A stretch of DNA of 64,000 nt from FEN-680 sp036845225 (GTDB lineage: Bacteria; Actinomycetota; Geothermincolia; Fen-727; Anoxymicrobiaceae): positions 1 to 64,000 of the forward strand of contig DAIUEJ010000001.1 of NCBI GenBank assembly GCA_036845225.1. Reading direction: 5' to 3'. Shown piece by piece: positions 29,801-38,126 of the stretch (position 1 is the first letter of the stretch; the number at the start of each line of letters is the position of its first letter). A program made the position numbers and the translations under genes. The notes below the pieces were generated by a model that did not search any database, had not been told where the DNA came from, and was given only the letters and a program-made list of their open reading frames with translations.

Positions 29801-31117
29801 TTGGATAATGAAGAGGCCACGCAAACAAGCGTCAAGGCCAGGTGGGGCAACCTCTCTATGACGCAGAGGTTTGTCTTGAGGACCGGCTTTGTCGCGCTTC
29901 CCGCGGCAACGGCCGCCGGGCTGGTTTTTGTCGCAGTGCTCGTCAAGAACAAGACGGTAGGCGTCTGGATAGCCGGAGGCGCGCTCGGCCTTGCGGCGGG
30001 CATCATCGCGATGGCTTTCGCGGGGTACGCCGCGGTGTCGATGTACGTGCGCCCGCTCGAGAAGCTCGAGTTATTCTCGCGGGAGCTGGTCAAGCACGAC
30101 TTCTCCACCGATGTCGAGATCGGCATGCGGTCGGAGCTGCGCCCCATATCCGTCGCCCTGAACCAGATGCTCTTCTCGCTTCGCCGGATCGTCGACGAGA
30201 TGCACACGGTCTCGGACGAGGTCGCCGGGTCCAGCAACCTGATGGCATCTGTGGCGAAAGAGACGTCTGACGCCGTACAGGCTACGGCGTCCACCGTGTC
30301 GGGCCTTGCCCGCGGGGCCGAGGACCAGGTCAACTCGATGATGCTGGCTTCGACCACCATCAGCCAGATGGCTGAAGAGATCGACCGGGTCGCCGAAGCC
30401 GCCCGCGAGGTTGCCAAGTACAGCCTCGAGGCCAGGGTGACCGTCGAGGACGGCGGGGAGGCGGTCGGCCGGGCGACGGACTCAATGGGCAAGCTGGTTG
30501 ATACCACCAGCTCGAGCGCCCGGGCGATGCACGACCTGGGCGAGAGGTCCGAGCAGATCGGGCTGATAGTGGACGTCATCACTGACATCGCGGACCAGAC
30601 GAACCTGCTGGCGCTCAACGCTGCGATCGAGGCCGCCAGAGCGGGCGAGCACGGCAAGGGCTTCGCGGTGGTGGCGGGCGAGGTGCGCAAGCTGGCGGAG
30701 GGGTCCGCGAGAGCGGCCAACCAGATAGCGGGGATAGTCCGGGAGATAAAGAGGAGCATCAACTCCACTGTCGAGTTGATGGAGCACAGCACCAAGGAAG
30801 CCGACGAGGGCGCGAAGGTGGTCGGCGACGCGGGCCAGGCCCTGAACCGGATCAAGGACGCAGTGGAGACCATCGGCGCCGAGACGCATGCGATATCGCA
30901 GGCGACCGACAGCATCGCGGAAGGCTCCAACAAAGTGGTCGAGATAATCAGCACCGTCGCGAGCATCTCCGAGGAGTCTGCTTCAAGCACCGAGGAGGTC
31001 TCGGCATCCATCGAGGAGCAGACCGGGTCGATGGAGGAGATCTCCGCGGCGGCGGCGGAGCTCGCGGAGACCGCGGACAGGCTGCGCGTGATCATCGAGG
31101 GCATAAAGACGACCTGA
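29801..31117 (+). CDS. Methyl-accepting chemotaxis protein without extracellular sensor domain
   Basis: A 438-residue receptor. Two hydrophobic segments (about residues 27-48 and 54-78) are separated by only a few residues, so there is almost no extracytoplasmic domain. A HAMP-like region ([20 protein letters not shown]) and a full signalling hairpin follow, with tip [21 protein letters not shown]. The helices carry Glu/Gln pairs suited to methylation. Sensing must be intramembrane, cytoplasmic or through partner receptors. The start is TTG at 29801 after AAAGGGAG. It lies 43 bases after the broken receptor and 13 before cheW. Confidence 0.93.
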   Translation: MDNEEATQTSVKARWGNLSMTQRFVLRTGFVALPAATAAGLVFVAVLVKNKTVGVWIAGGALGLAAGIIAMAFAGYAAVSMYVRPLEKLELFSRELVKHDFSTDVEIGMRSELRPISVALNQMLFSLRRIVDEMHTVSDEVAGSSNLMASVAKETSDAVQATASTVSGLARGAEDQVNSMMLASTTISQMAEEIDRVAEAAREVAKYSLEARVTVEDGGEAVGRATDSMGKLVDTTSSSARAMHDLGERSEQIGLIVDVITDIADQTNLLALNAAIEAARAGEHGKGFAVVAGEVRKLAEGSARAANQIAGIVREIKRSINSTVELMEHSTKEADEGAKVVGDAGQALNRIKDAVETIGAETHAISQATDSIAEGSNKVVEIISTVASISEESASSTEEVSASIEEQTGSMEEISAAAAELAETADRLRVIIEGIKTT

Positions 31118-31130
31118 GGCGGGAGGCTCG

Positions 31131-31640
31131 ATGGACGACAAGGGTTACGCTGTCGACAGGGAGATGCAGCTGGTCGCCTTCAGGGTGGGGCGCGAGGAGT
31201 TCGGCGTCGACGTCAAGAAGGTCGAGGGCGTCATCTCGCTGGTGGACATCACGCGGATGCCCAGGGCGCCGCAGTTCGTGGAGGGGATAATCAACCTTCG
31301 CGGCCAGATAATCGCCGTGGTGGACCTCGCCTCCAGGCTCGGGATAGAGACAAACGAGCGCGGCCCGGCCACGAGGATCGTGGTGGTCGAAGCTCAGGAC
31401 GTCAAGGCGGGTCTGATAGTGGACCTGCCGGAAGTGATAAACATCGACAAGGAGGACGTCGAGGCGTCCCCGTCGCTCGCTGGCGGAGACGTGGAGTCGT
31501 CGTTCATCAGAGGGGTAGTGAAGCTCGGCGACAGGCTCCTGATACTGCTGGATGTGGACAGGGTCCTCTCGGACGAGGAGCGCATGGACCTGGGCGAGAT
31601 GGAGACTGAGCCCGCGTCGCAATCCACGGAGGAAGAATAA
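31131..31640 (+). CDS. cheW: Chemotaxis coupling protein CheW
   Basis: A scaffold that links receptors to CheA. A single CheW domain fills most of the 169 residues, with [36 protein letters not shown] and a C-terminal [18 protein letters not shown]. The tail is acidic and Ser/Glu-rich. The ATG has GGGAGG upstream. It lies between the second receptor and cheY. Confidence 0.95.
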   Translation: MDDKGYAVDREMQLVAFRVGREEFGVDVKKVEGVISLVDITRMPRAPQFVEGIINLRGQIIAVVDLASRLGIETNERGPATRIVVVEAQDVKAGLIVDLPEVINIDKEDVEASPSLAGGDVESSFIRGVVKLGDRLLILLDVDRVLSDEERMDLGEMETEPASQSTEEE

Positions 31641-31695
31641 TGACACCGCGTGCGGCTGGCGTTGATTGTGCCATGGACAAGGGAGGAAGGATCTA

Positions 31696-32070
31696 ATGGC
31701 CCCATCTGTTCTGATAGTCGACGACGCCCTTTTCATGAGGATGATGATCAAGGACATCCTCTCCAAGGACGGCTTCGAGATAGTGGGGGAGGCAGAGAAC
31801 GGCGTGGAGGCCGTGAAGAAGTATGCGGAGCTCCACCCTGACCTCGTCACCATGGACATAGTCATGCCCGAGATGGACGGAATAGAGGCGGTGCGGAACA
31901 TCATCAAGATAGACCCGGCGGCACGGGTGCGGATGTGCAGCGCGATGGGCCAGCAGCCGCTGGTGGTCGAGGCCCTCGAGGCGGGCGCGAAAGATTTCAT
32001 CATCAAGCCGTTCCAGCCGGCGAAAGTCGTGGAGGCGGTGCGAAAAGCGCTCCACGGGGACGAGGGCTAG
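31696..32070 (+). CDS. cheY: Chemotaxis response regulator CheY
   Basis: A stand-alone receiver domain of 124 residues that carries the signal from CheA to the motor. Acidic pocket VDDALF, phosphoacceptor Asp in VTMDIVMPEMDG, switch residue Ser in RMCSAMGQQ, and Lys in IIKPFQ. The ATG at 31696 follows GGGAGGAAGGA. A reading from 31666 adds ten residues absent from the family. It lies in the che operon before cheB. Confidence 0.95.
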   Translation: MAPSVLIVDDALFMRMMIKDILSKDGFEIVGEAENGVEAVKKYAELHPDLVTMDIVMPEMDGIEAVRNIIKIDPAARVRMCSAMGQQPLVVEALEAGAKDFIIKPFQPAKVVEAVRKALHGDEG

Positions 32071-32102
32071 AGCAGGGACTGAAAGGGCGAAGGGCAGCAG
32101 AG

Positions 32103-33149
32103 TTGGAGAAGAAGATAACCGTTCTCATAGTGGACGACTCGGCGCTGGTCAGGCAGCTGCTGACCGATATGATCTCGCAGGACCCTGAGATGGAGGTGGC
32201 GGGAGTCGCGCGAGACGGCGTCGAGGCGATCAAGATGACCCAGGAGCTCGACCCCGACGTAGTCACCATGGACATACACATGCCGGAGATGGACGGGCTC
32301 AGTGCGCTCGAGTACATCATGAAGAAATCGCCGCGGCCGGTGGTCATGCTCTCGGCGCTGGTCAAGAAAGGGGTGGCCCCGACGCTGCGGGCCCTCGAGC
32401 TCGGCGCGGTGGATTTCATAGCGAAGCCGAGCCAGTTCCCGACGTCCGTGAACGAGGTGCGCGAGGACGTCCTGGACAAGATCAAGGCTGCCGCGCGGTC
32501 GCGGGCAAAGGAGATCTGGGAGCGCACCCGCAAGGTCAAGCCACCCAAGAGAGTAAAAGTGAGGCGCGAGGGGGCCCGGGGCGGCAGGCTGGTGGTGATG
32601 GGGGCGTCAGCCGGGGGGCCGAGGGCTCTCGCGGAGATAATACCCACGCTACCCGAAGACCTCCCCGCCTCGCTCGTGATAGTGCAGCACATGCCGGAGC
32701 CGTTCACGGGGTCGTTCGCAGAGCGCTTGAACTCAAAGGCACGCATAGAAGTGCGCGAGGCGGTGAACGGTGAAGAGCTCGAGGAAGGGCTCGGGCTCGT
32801 TGTGCCGGGCGGACAGGACATGGTCTTCGAGAAGATCGGCGGGGGCAACGTCCGCACGAAGCTGCTGCCAACGGTCGCGAGGCACGGCGCGAGCCCGGTG
32901 ATAGACGTGACGATGGAGAGCGCCGCCCAGGTGTACGGCGAGCGGTCGGTGGGAGTCCTGCTCTCGGGCATGGGGAGCGATGGCGCGATGGGGCTGGGCA
33001 TGATCCGCGACGCGGGCGGCGAGACGATAGCGCAGAACGAGGAGACGTGCCTCGTGTTCGGGATGCCGAAGGCGGCGATCGAGCGGAAGCTGGTGAACGA
33101 GGTACTGCCCCTCGAGAAGATAGCTGAAGCGGTAGTCGCCCATCTTTAA
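32103..33149 (+). CDS. cheB: Chemotaxis response regulator protein-glutamate methylesterase CheB
   Basis: It removes methyl groups from, and can deamidate, chemoreceptors when phosphorylated by CheA. Receiver domain: VDDSALVRQ, phosphoacceptor in VTMDIHMPEMDG, and Lys in DFIAKPSQ. After a basic linker comes the esterase with the catalytic triad: Ser in GASAGGPRAL, His in VIVQHMPEPF, and Asp in GMGSDGAMGL. The TTG at 32103 begins the receiver directly. A longer open frame from 31935 overlaps cheY in a different frame and is Arg/Gly-rich noise. Length from TTG is 348, normal. Confidence 0.95.
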   Translation: MEKKITVLIVDDSALVRQLLTDMISQDPEMEVAGVARDGVEAIKMTQELDPDVVTMDIHMPEMDGLSALEYIMKKSPRPVVMLSALVKKGVAPTLRALELGAVDFIAKPSQFPTSVNEVREDVLDKIKAAARSRAKEIWERTRKVKPPKRVKVRREGARGGRLVVMGASAGGPRALAEIIPTLPEDLPASLVIVQHMPEPFTGSFAERLNSKARIEVREAVNGEELEEGLGLVVPGGQDMVFEKIGGGNVRTKLLPTVARHGASPVIDVTMESAAQVYGERSVGVLLSGMGSDGAMGLGMIRDAGGETIAQNEETCLVFGMPKAAIERKLVNEVLPLEKIAEAVVAHL

Positions 33150-33167
33150 CGCCTGGAGGGCGTGCGC

Positions 33168-35285
33168 ATGGAGATGGATATCTCCCAGTATAAGGACCTT
33201 TTCATCACCGAGGCGCAGGAACACCTGGATGCGCTCAACAAGTTCCTGCTGTCGCTAGAGAACGACCCCACGAACCTGGACGTGGTCACCGAGATCTTCC
33301 GCTCCGCCCACACCCTCAAGGGCATGTCAGCCACGATGGGATATGACCAGCTGACGGAGCTCGCCCACGAGATGGAGAACCTCCTCGAGCACCTGCGGAC
33401 CGGTGACACGCCTGTCACCACCAGCGTCGTTGACACCCTGTTCGCCTGCTTCGACACCCTGGGCGCCATCATCAACGCTATCGCCGAGGACCGGCCCGAG
33501 GAGATCGACTTCAGCGGCCTGGTGTCCGAGATAAGGTCTGTGGCGGAGGAGCCGGTTGCGGCGCAACCGGCACCGGAGGAACGAGTAGTCGTCGAGCCCG
33601 TTGTCGAAGAGGCGGCACCACCCGAGCCTCCGCCCGAACCGGAACCGGTTCCCGCTGAGGAAGAAGAGCCAGCGCCGGCGGTGCCCCCGACCGCTGAGGA
33701 GCCCGCCCCGAAAGAAGAGCCGAAGCCCGCAGTGGAGGCGGCGACCGGAGTACTGGAGGTCGACGAGAACGACCTGAGGAAGTACGCGGCCATTCCCGGC
33801 ACGAGAATAATGCTTCTGACCGTGGAGCTCGACAAGGAGTGCCTGCTCAAGTCTGTGCGCGTGTTCATGGTCTTCAAGAAACTCGCGCAGATGGGCGAGG
33901 TGCTGGGTTCGATGCCGCCCGTCGAAGCGCTTGAAGACGAGAAGTTCGGGTCGAGCTTCCAGGTGGCGATCGCCACCCACGAGACGGGCGAGCGCATCGA
34001 GAAGGCGCTGCTCGCCATCGCCGAGATCGCCAAGGTCACCGTGGTCACGGTCCACGAGCCGAAAGAAGTGGCCGGAACCGGTTCGACACTCTCGGCAGCG
34101 AAGGCCGGCGACAAGGCCGCGCCTTTGAGCGTCGCGCGGAAGACACAGAGCGTACGGGTGAACATCGCCAGGCTGGACACGCTGATGAACCTCGTCGGCG
34201 AGCTGGTGATCAACAGGACCAGGCTCGCCCAGATCGCATCGAGCTCGAACATCCCGGACCTGCGCGAGGCTCTTGACCAGACCTCGCGGCTGACCGCCGA
34301 GCTGCAGGACGAGGTCATGAAGACCAGGATGGTCCCGGTGGAGCACGTCTTCAACCGGTTCCCGAGGATGGTGCGCGACCTCGCGAGGACGCAGGACAAA
34401 GAGATCGACTTCGTGGTCGAAGGAAAAGAGATCGAGCTGGACCGCACGATCCTCGACGAGATATCGGACCCGCTCATCCACATGATAAGGAACGCGGTCG
34501 ACCATGGCATCGCGTCGCCGCAGAGGCGTAGCGAGCAGGGCAAGCCGTCGCGCGGCACCGTCAAGCTGTCCGCCTACAGGGACCGCAACTATGTGGCTGT
34601 CGAGGTTGAGGATGACGGCGAAGGCATCCAGCCGGAGAGGGTCTTCGACAAAGCGCTCCAGAAGAAGCTCATAACCGAGGAAGAGCGAAGGGGCCTGACG
34701 AGCGATGACGTCCTCAGGGTCCTGTGCCTGCCCGGCTTCTCGACCAGCGAGCAGGTGAGCGGCGTGTCGGGCCGCGGCGTCGGCATGGATGCGGTCAAGT
34801 CGAAGGCGGAGTCTCTAGGCGGCTTCGTTCTGCTGGACTTCGAGCCAGGGAGAGGGACGCGAGTCACGCTGAAGCTCCCGCTGACGCTGGCGATCGTCCA
34901 GGCGCTCATGGTGGAGGTGGCGGGCGAGACTTATGCGGTGCCTCTCGGCACGGTCCGCGAGACCCACGTCATCAGCCCCGAGGACATCCGGACGGTCCAG
35001 AGCCACGAGGCCATATTCCTTCGCGACGAGACGATACCCCTGCTGAGGCTCGACAGGCTGCTCGAGTGCTCTTACGAGTTGAACGGCGCGGAGCCGTTCC
35101 CGGTGGTGATAACGGAGATCGGCCCCAGGCTCATCGCGCTCGGCGTGCATTCGCTGATCGGGCAGCAGGAGATCGTGATAAGCACGCTGGACAAGTTCCT
35201 CAAGAGAGTGGAGGGGTTCGCGGGCGCGACGATACTGGGGACGGGGCGCGTCGCGCTGATACTGGACATTCCGAGCCTGATGTAA
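33168..35285 (+). CDS. cheA: Chemotaxis histidine kinase CheA
   Basis: The central kinase that phosphorylates CheY and CheB. P1 holds the phospho-His in FRSAHTLKGMSATMGY. A Pro/Glu-rich linker leads to a P2-like domain (about residues 200-295) that should dock CheY/CheB. P3 has RLDTLMNLVGELVINRTRL. P4 has the N-box HMIRNAVDHGI, VEDDGEGI, and SGRGVGMDAVKSK. P5 is a CheW-like domain to the end. I chose the ATG at 33168, seven bases after GGAGGG; a GTG six bases earlier is too close to the ribosome site. Length is about 705. Confidence 0.96.
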   Translation: MEMDISQYKDLFITEAQEHLDALNKFLLSLENDPTNLDVVTEIFRSAHTLKGMSATMGYDQLTELAHEMENLLEHLRTGDTPVTTSVVDTLFACFDTLGAIINAIAEDRPEEIDFSGLVSEIRSVAEEPVAAQPAPEERVVVEPVVEEAAPPEPPPEPEPVPAEEEEPAPAVPPTAEEPAPKEEPKPAVEAATGVLEVDENDLRKYAAIPGTRIMLLTVELDKECLLKSVRVFMVFKKLAQMGEVLGSMPPVEALEDEKFGSSFQVAIATHETGERIEKALLAIAEIAKVTVVTVHEPKEVAGTGSTLSAAKAGDKAAPLSVARKTQSVRVNIARLDTLMNLVGELVINRTRLAQIASSSNIPDLREALDQTSRLTAELQDEVMKTRMVPVEHVFNRFPRMVRDLARTQDKEIDFVVEGKEIELDRTILDEISDPLIHMIRNAVDHGIASPQRRSEQGKPSRGTVKLSAYRDRNYVAVEVEDDGEGIQPERVFDKALQKKLITEEERRGLTSDDVLRVLCLPGFSTSEQVSGVSGRGVGMDAVKSKAESLGGFVLLDFEPGRGTRVTLKLPLTLAIVQALMVEVAGETYAVPLGTVRETHVISPEDIRTVQSHEAIFLRDETIPLLRLDRLLECSYELNGAEPFPVVITEIGPRLIALGVHSLIGQQEIVISTLDKFLKRVEGFAGATILGTGRVALILDIPSLM

Positions 35286-35328
35286 ACATACGGTCGACAA
35301 GATTTACCATGGACTGAGAGGAAAGCAC

Positions 35329-35958
35329 ATGACGCCGGAGGAAAGCAACAGGTCGCTGTCGGCGATCCAGATCGACGCGCTGAGAGAGGTAGGCAACATC
35401 GGCGCCGGCAACGCGGCCATCGCCCTGTCCCAGATGGTGGACAAGAAGGTCGACCTGTCGGTTCCCAAGGCGATACTGCTTCCGCTCGTAGGAGTGCCCG
35501 ACCTGGTGGGTGGGCCCGAGACCACCGTCGCAGGCGTCTACCTCAACATCGCCGGCGACTGCTCCGGCAGCATCCTCCTGCTGCTCGAGAAGGAGAGCGC
35601 CACGCTCCTCGCGGGGTTGATGGTCCCGGGCGAACTGGACAAGAGCGGTGAGATCGGAGTCGTGAAGAGGTCGGCCCTCCAGGAGACAGGCGGCATACTC
35701 TCCGGTGCGTACCTGAGCGCGCTGGGCCAGTTGACGGGACTCTTCTTCAAGCCCTCCGTGCCCGGGTTTGCGATGGACATGGCCGGCGCAATAATCGACT
35801 ACGTGCTGGTGGACCTCGGCGCCACTGAGGACCAGGTCCTCGTAGTGGAGACGGACTTCATGGTCTCCGGGATAAAGATACTGGGCCACCTGATCCTCTT
35901 CCCCGACCTCGGAACGCTCGCGACGATCCTCGAACGGCTGGGGGTGCCATTTGAGTGA
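35329..35958 (+). CDS. cheC: CheY-P phosphatase CheC
   Basis: It dephosphorylates CheY-P and binds CheD. The first phosphatase motif is intact: DALREVGNIGAGNAAIALS with the Glu and Asn pair. The second half of the pseudo-two-fold domain reads ALQETGGILSGAYLSAL, where the expected Asn is Gly, so this protein probably has one active site rather than two. Length 209 fits CheC. The stop overlaps the TTG of cheD by eight bases, which suggests coupling of these partners. Confidence 0.93.
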   Translation: MTPEESNRSLSAIQIDALREVGNIGAGNAAIALSQMVDKKVDLSVPKAILLPLVGVPDLVGGPETTVAGVYLNIAGDCSGSILLLLEKESATLLAGLMVPGELDKSGEIGVVKRSALQETGGILSGAYLSALGQLTGLFFKPSVPGFAMDMAGAIIDYVLVDLGATEDQVLVVETDFMVSGIKILGHLILFPDLGTLATILERLGVPFE

Positions 35959-36466
35959 AGTCGTGAACGTGGGCGTCGCCGAGCTGAAGATCGCGGAGAA
36001 TTCCAGCATCCTCGCGAGCTTCGGGCTGGGCTCCTGCGTGGCGGTCGCGATGTTCGACCCGCTTAAGAAAATCGGGGGCCTCGCGCACGTGATGCTGCCC
36101 GAGAGCAGGGGCAAAGATCTCGGGGCGGAGGCGGCCGGGAAGTTCGCGGACACGGCGGTGCCGCACCTGGTCGATGAACTGGTGAAAAAAGGCGCGCGCA
36201 AGAACGCCCTCAAGTGCAAGATCGTCGGCGGGGCCCAGATGTTCGAGATACCCGGGGCGCAGCGCAAGGAGAGCGCGCTGGCCTGCGGGCCCCCGGCGCA
36301 CATCGGAGCGCGGAACATAGAGGCGGTCAAGCGGCAGCTCGAGGAGCTCAGGGTCCCACTGATCGGTGAGGACACGGGCGGCAACTACGGGCGGACCGTG
36401 AAGTTCAACTCCTCGAACGGAGAGGTGGAGGTCAGCTCGATCTACCACGGGCGGACGCTTATCTAG
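35951..36466 (+). CDS. cheD: Chemoreceptor glutamine deamidase CheD
   Basis: It deamidates receptor glutamines and is regulated by CheC. The catalytic Cys is in FGLGSCVAVAMFD and the His in GGLAHVMLPES; KIVGGAQMF follows as in the family. Length 171. The TTG start overlaps the end of cheC. It is the last gene of the che operon. A CheC/CheD pair is typical of Bacillus- and Thermotoga-type adaptation. Confidence 0.94.
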   Translation: MSEVVNVGVAELKIAENSSILASFGLGSCVAVAMFDPLKKIGGLAHVMLPESRGKDLGAEAAGKFADTAVPHLVDELVKKGARKNALKCKIVGGAQMFEIPGAQRKESALACGPPAHIGARNIEAVKRQLEELRVPLIGEDTGGNYGRTVKFNSSNGEVEVSSIYHGRTLI

Positions 36467-36494
36467 CGGGCGGAAGAAACGGATTTACCTGCCG

Positions 36495-37622
36495 TTATGA
36501 GGTAAAGGCATCTATGTAGCTTGAGTGAGCAAATATCTTGTTCCTTCTTCTACCGGTAATCTCCTCGAGAATCCCTAACTTAACCAACCTGTCAATAAGA
36601 ACGATAGCATTCGGATTGCTCAGGCTGACAATCTTTTCGACATCTTTGATGCGGACTAGTGGGCTTCGATACAGGTGGTTGAGCAACTTGATCGCCTTTT
36701 CGCTTACCGCCCCAAGGCTCGCTACGGCCTGCATGTCCTCTTGGCGCAAAGCCACGATCGTCCGGGCAGTAACGGTTGCTCGTACCGCAGTTGTAGAAAC
36801 CCCGTCCAGGAAGAACCGTATCCAGCCCTCCAGGTCGTCTCTGTCGTGGCCGGCGCTGAGCCTGTCATAGTACTCGTTCCTGTTGGCCCCAAAGTACTCG
36901 GAAAGATAGAGCAGCGGCTTTCGCAAGACACCCTGCTGACACAGATAGAACGTGACAAGAAGCCTGCCAACCCTGCCGTTCCCATCCAGGAAGGGATGGA
37001 TTGCCTCGAACTGCAGGTGCATCAGAGCAGCCTTGATGAGAACCGGCACCGGCGCCCGGTCGTGCATGTACTTCTCCAGGTTGTGAAGCAACGGGGCTAC
37101 CTCGTGCGGTGGCGGTGGAACGTATGATGCTGTCTCGACAGACCTTCCGCCAATCCAATTCTGGCTAGTCCTGAAGGATCCGGGAGTCTTTGCCTCGCCC
37201 CGTACGCCGGCCAGCAACTCCTTGTGAATCTCTCTGATGAGCCGCAGAGAAAGTGGAAGCGTTTCAAGCCGTTCCAGCCCGTAGTCCATGGCCCTGACAT
37301 AGTTCTGGATCTCATCGACGTCGCCGTGGATCTCCGGGTCCTCGATCCTTGCTTCCACCTTAAGAAGATCAGAGAACGTCGCCTGAGTGCCTTCAACCTG
37401 GCTCGACAGAGTCGCTTCCTTGCCGATATACATCAAGACAAAGAAATCGATATCGGGAACAAACTCTGCGATGCCATCGAGCCTGCCCAGCATAAGGTCG
37501 GCCTCGGAAAGTCTGGCTTGCAGGGCATTGTCCATTCTGACCTTGAACGGAAGCGGGGTTGGTACGAATGCCTTGTACTTCGATTGCCCGCTTCCTTGCA
37601 TCAGATATCGGCCTGTTCTCAT
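36495..37622 (-). CDS. Fic-domain protein with N-terminal inhibitory motif
   Basis: A 375-residue Fido-fold enzyme that probably transfers AMP from ATP to a protein hydroxyl. The active motif HPFLDGNGRVGR begins at His209 and has every key residue. Upstream, S73-x3-E77-G78 in TLSSQVEGTQ matches the inhibitory alpha-helix motif (S/T)xxxE(G/N), so this is the class II, self-inhibited arrangement. The C-terminal 80 residues look like a winged helix (RSPLVRIKDVEKIVSLSN), as in many chromosomal Fic-wHTH proteins. The ATG has AGGAG eight bases upstream. The gene is clearly less GC-rich than its neighbours and next to a tRNA remnant, suggesting acquisition. The target is unknown. Confidence 0.93.
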   Translation of the reverse strand: MRTGRYLMQGSGQSKYKAFVPTPLPFKVRMDNALQARLSEADLMLGRLDGIAEFVPDIDFFVLMYIGKEATLSSQVEGTQATFSDLLKVEARIEDPEIHGDVDEIQNYVRAMDYGLERLETLPLSLRLIREIHKELLAGVRGEAKTPGSFRTSQNWIGGRSVETASYVPPPPHEVAPLLHNLEKYMHDRAPVPVLIKAALMHLQFEAIHPFLDGNGRVGRLLVTFYLCQQGVLRKPLLYLSEYFGANRNEYYDRLSAGHDRDDLEGWIRFFLDGVSTTAVRATVTARTIVALRQEDMQAVASLGAVSEKAIKLLNHLYRSPLVRIKDVEKIVSLSNPNAIVLIDRLVKLGILEEITGRRRNKIFAHSSYIDAFTS

Positions 37623-37833
37623 TTCAGCACTCCTGATTCAGAAACCGCTTATCTACGATATTAGGTCATAATCGTAGATACTTCAAGATTTATCTATGCC
37701 CGTCTTAGATTTGAATTGATCTGGCGTTTTGATCTACAGCGTGTCTACAGACTCGTTGCACTCACCACTTGGAGTCTTTCTTGATGAGCATGGTCATAGT
37801 GTTGAGATCAGATGGAACAAGCCATTTTGTGAG

Positions 37834-37921
37834 TGGCGGAGGGAGAGGCGAACCGCCCCACGCGCTTCGCGCGCTGGGGTGGAATTCGATCGCCGATGCT
37901 CAACGGTTTTCAAGACCGTTT
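37834..37921 (-). pseudogene. Decayed 3' part of a tRNA-Ser(TGA) gene
   Basis: On the minus strand an anticodon arm ACGGT-CTTGAAA-ACCGT (anticodon TGA) is followed, after a disturbed variable/T region, by TCTCCCTCCGCCA, a plausible tRNA-Ser acceptor end with CCA. The 5' acceptor, D arm and a proper T arm are missing; a palindrome CGCGCTTCGCGCG sits in between. It cannot form a cloverleaf. It could be the remnant of an integration site. Confidence 0.5.
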
Positions 37922-37933
37922 GAGATATTGATA

Positions 37934-38123
37934 GCTAATGCACCGTGTGGTCAGGCTGGCACAACGGCCCCGCATCTCTTCGAGACGCAACGCCGTTGAA
38001 AGAGTGGAAGTGCTAACGCACTGTGTGGTCAGGCTGGCACAACGGTGTCGCATCTCTGCCGAGACGCAACGCCGTTGAAACATAGGAAGCGCCAATGCGC
38101 AGTGCGGTCAGGCTGAAGCCTGC
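37934..38123 (+). repeat. Tandem 78-bp repeats with internal palindrome
   Basis: Two nearly identical units (about 37934-38011 and 38012-38090) and a third, partial one (38091-38123) share GTGTGGTCAGGCTGGCACAA. Each full unit contains nested inverted repeats: CAACGG...CCGTTG around GCATCTC...GAGACGC, able to form a hairpin. They end at the 3' end of the dCache gene. The rest of the 37623-37833 gap holds nothing I recognise. Confidence 0.85.
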
Positions 38124-38126
38124 CCG

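Noticed and set aside
31935..32102. N-terminal extension of CheB from 31935
   Set aside because: It overlaps cheY in another frame and is Arg/Gly-rich; the receiver domain starts at the TTG at 32103.
37910..38095. 61-codon minus-strand frame over the repeats
   Set aside because: It is the translation of the tandem repeat, with no ribosome site or domain.
37934..38123. Possible CRISPR array
   Set aside because: The units are 78 bp, adjacent and without unique spacers, and no cas gene is near.
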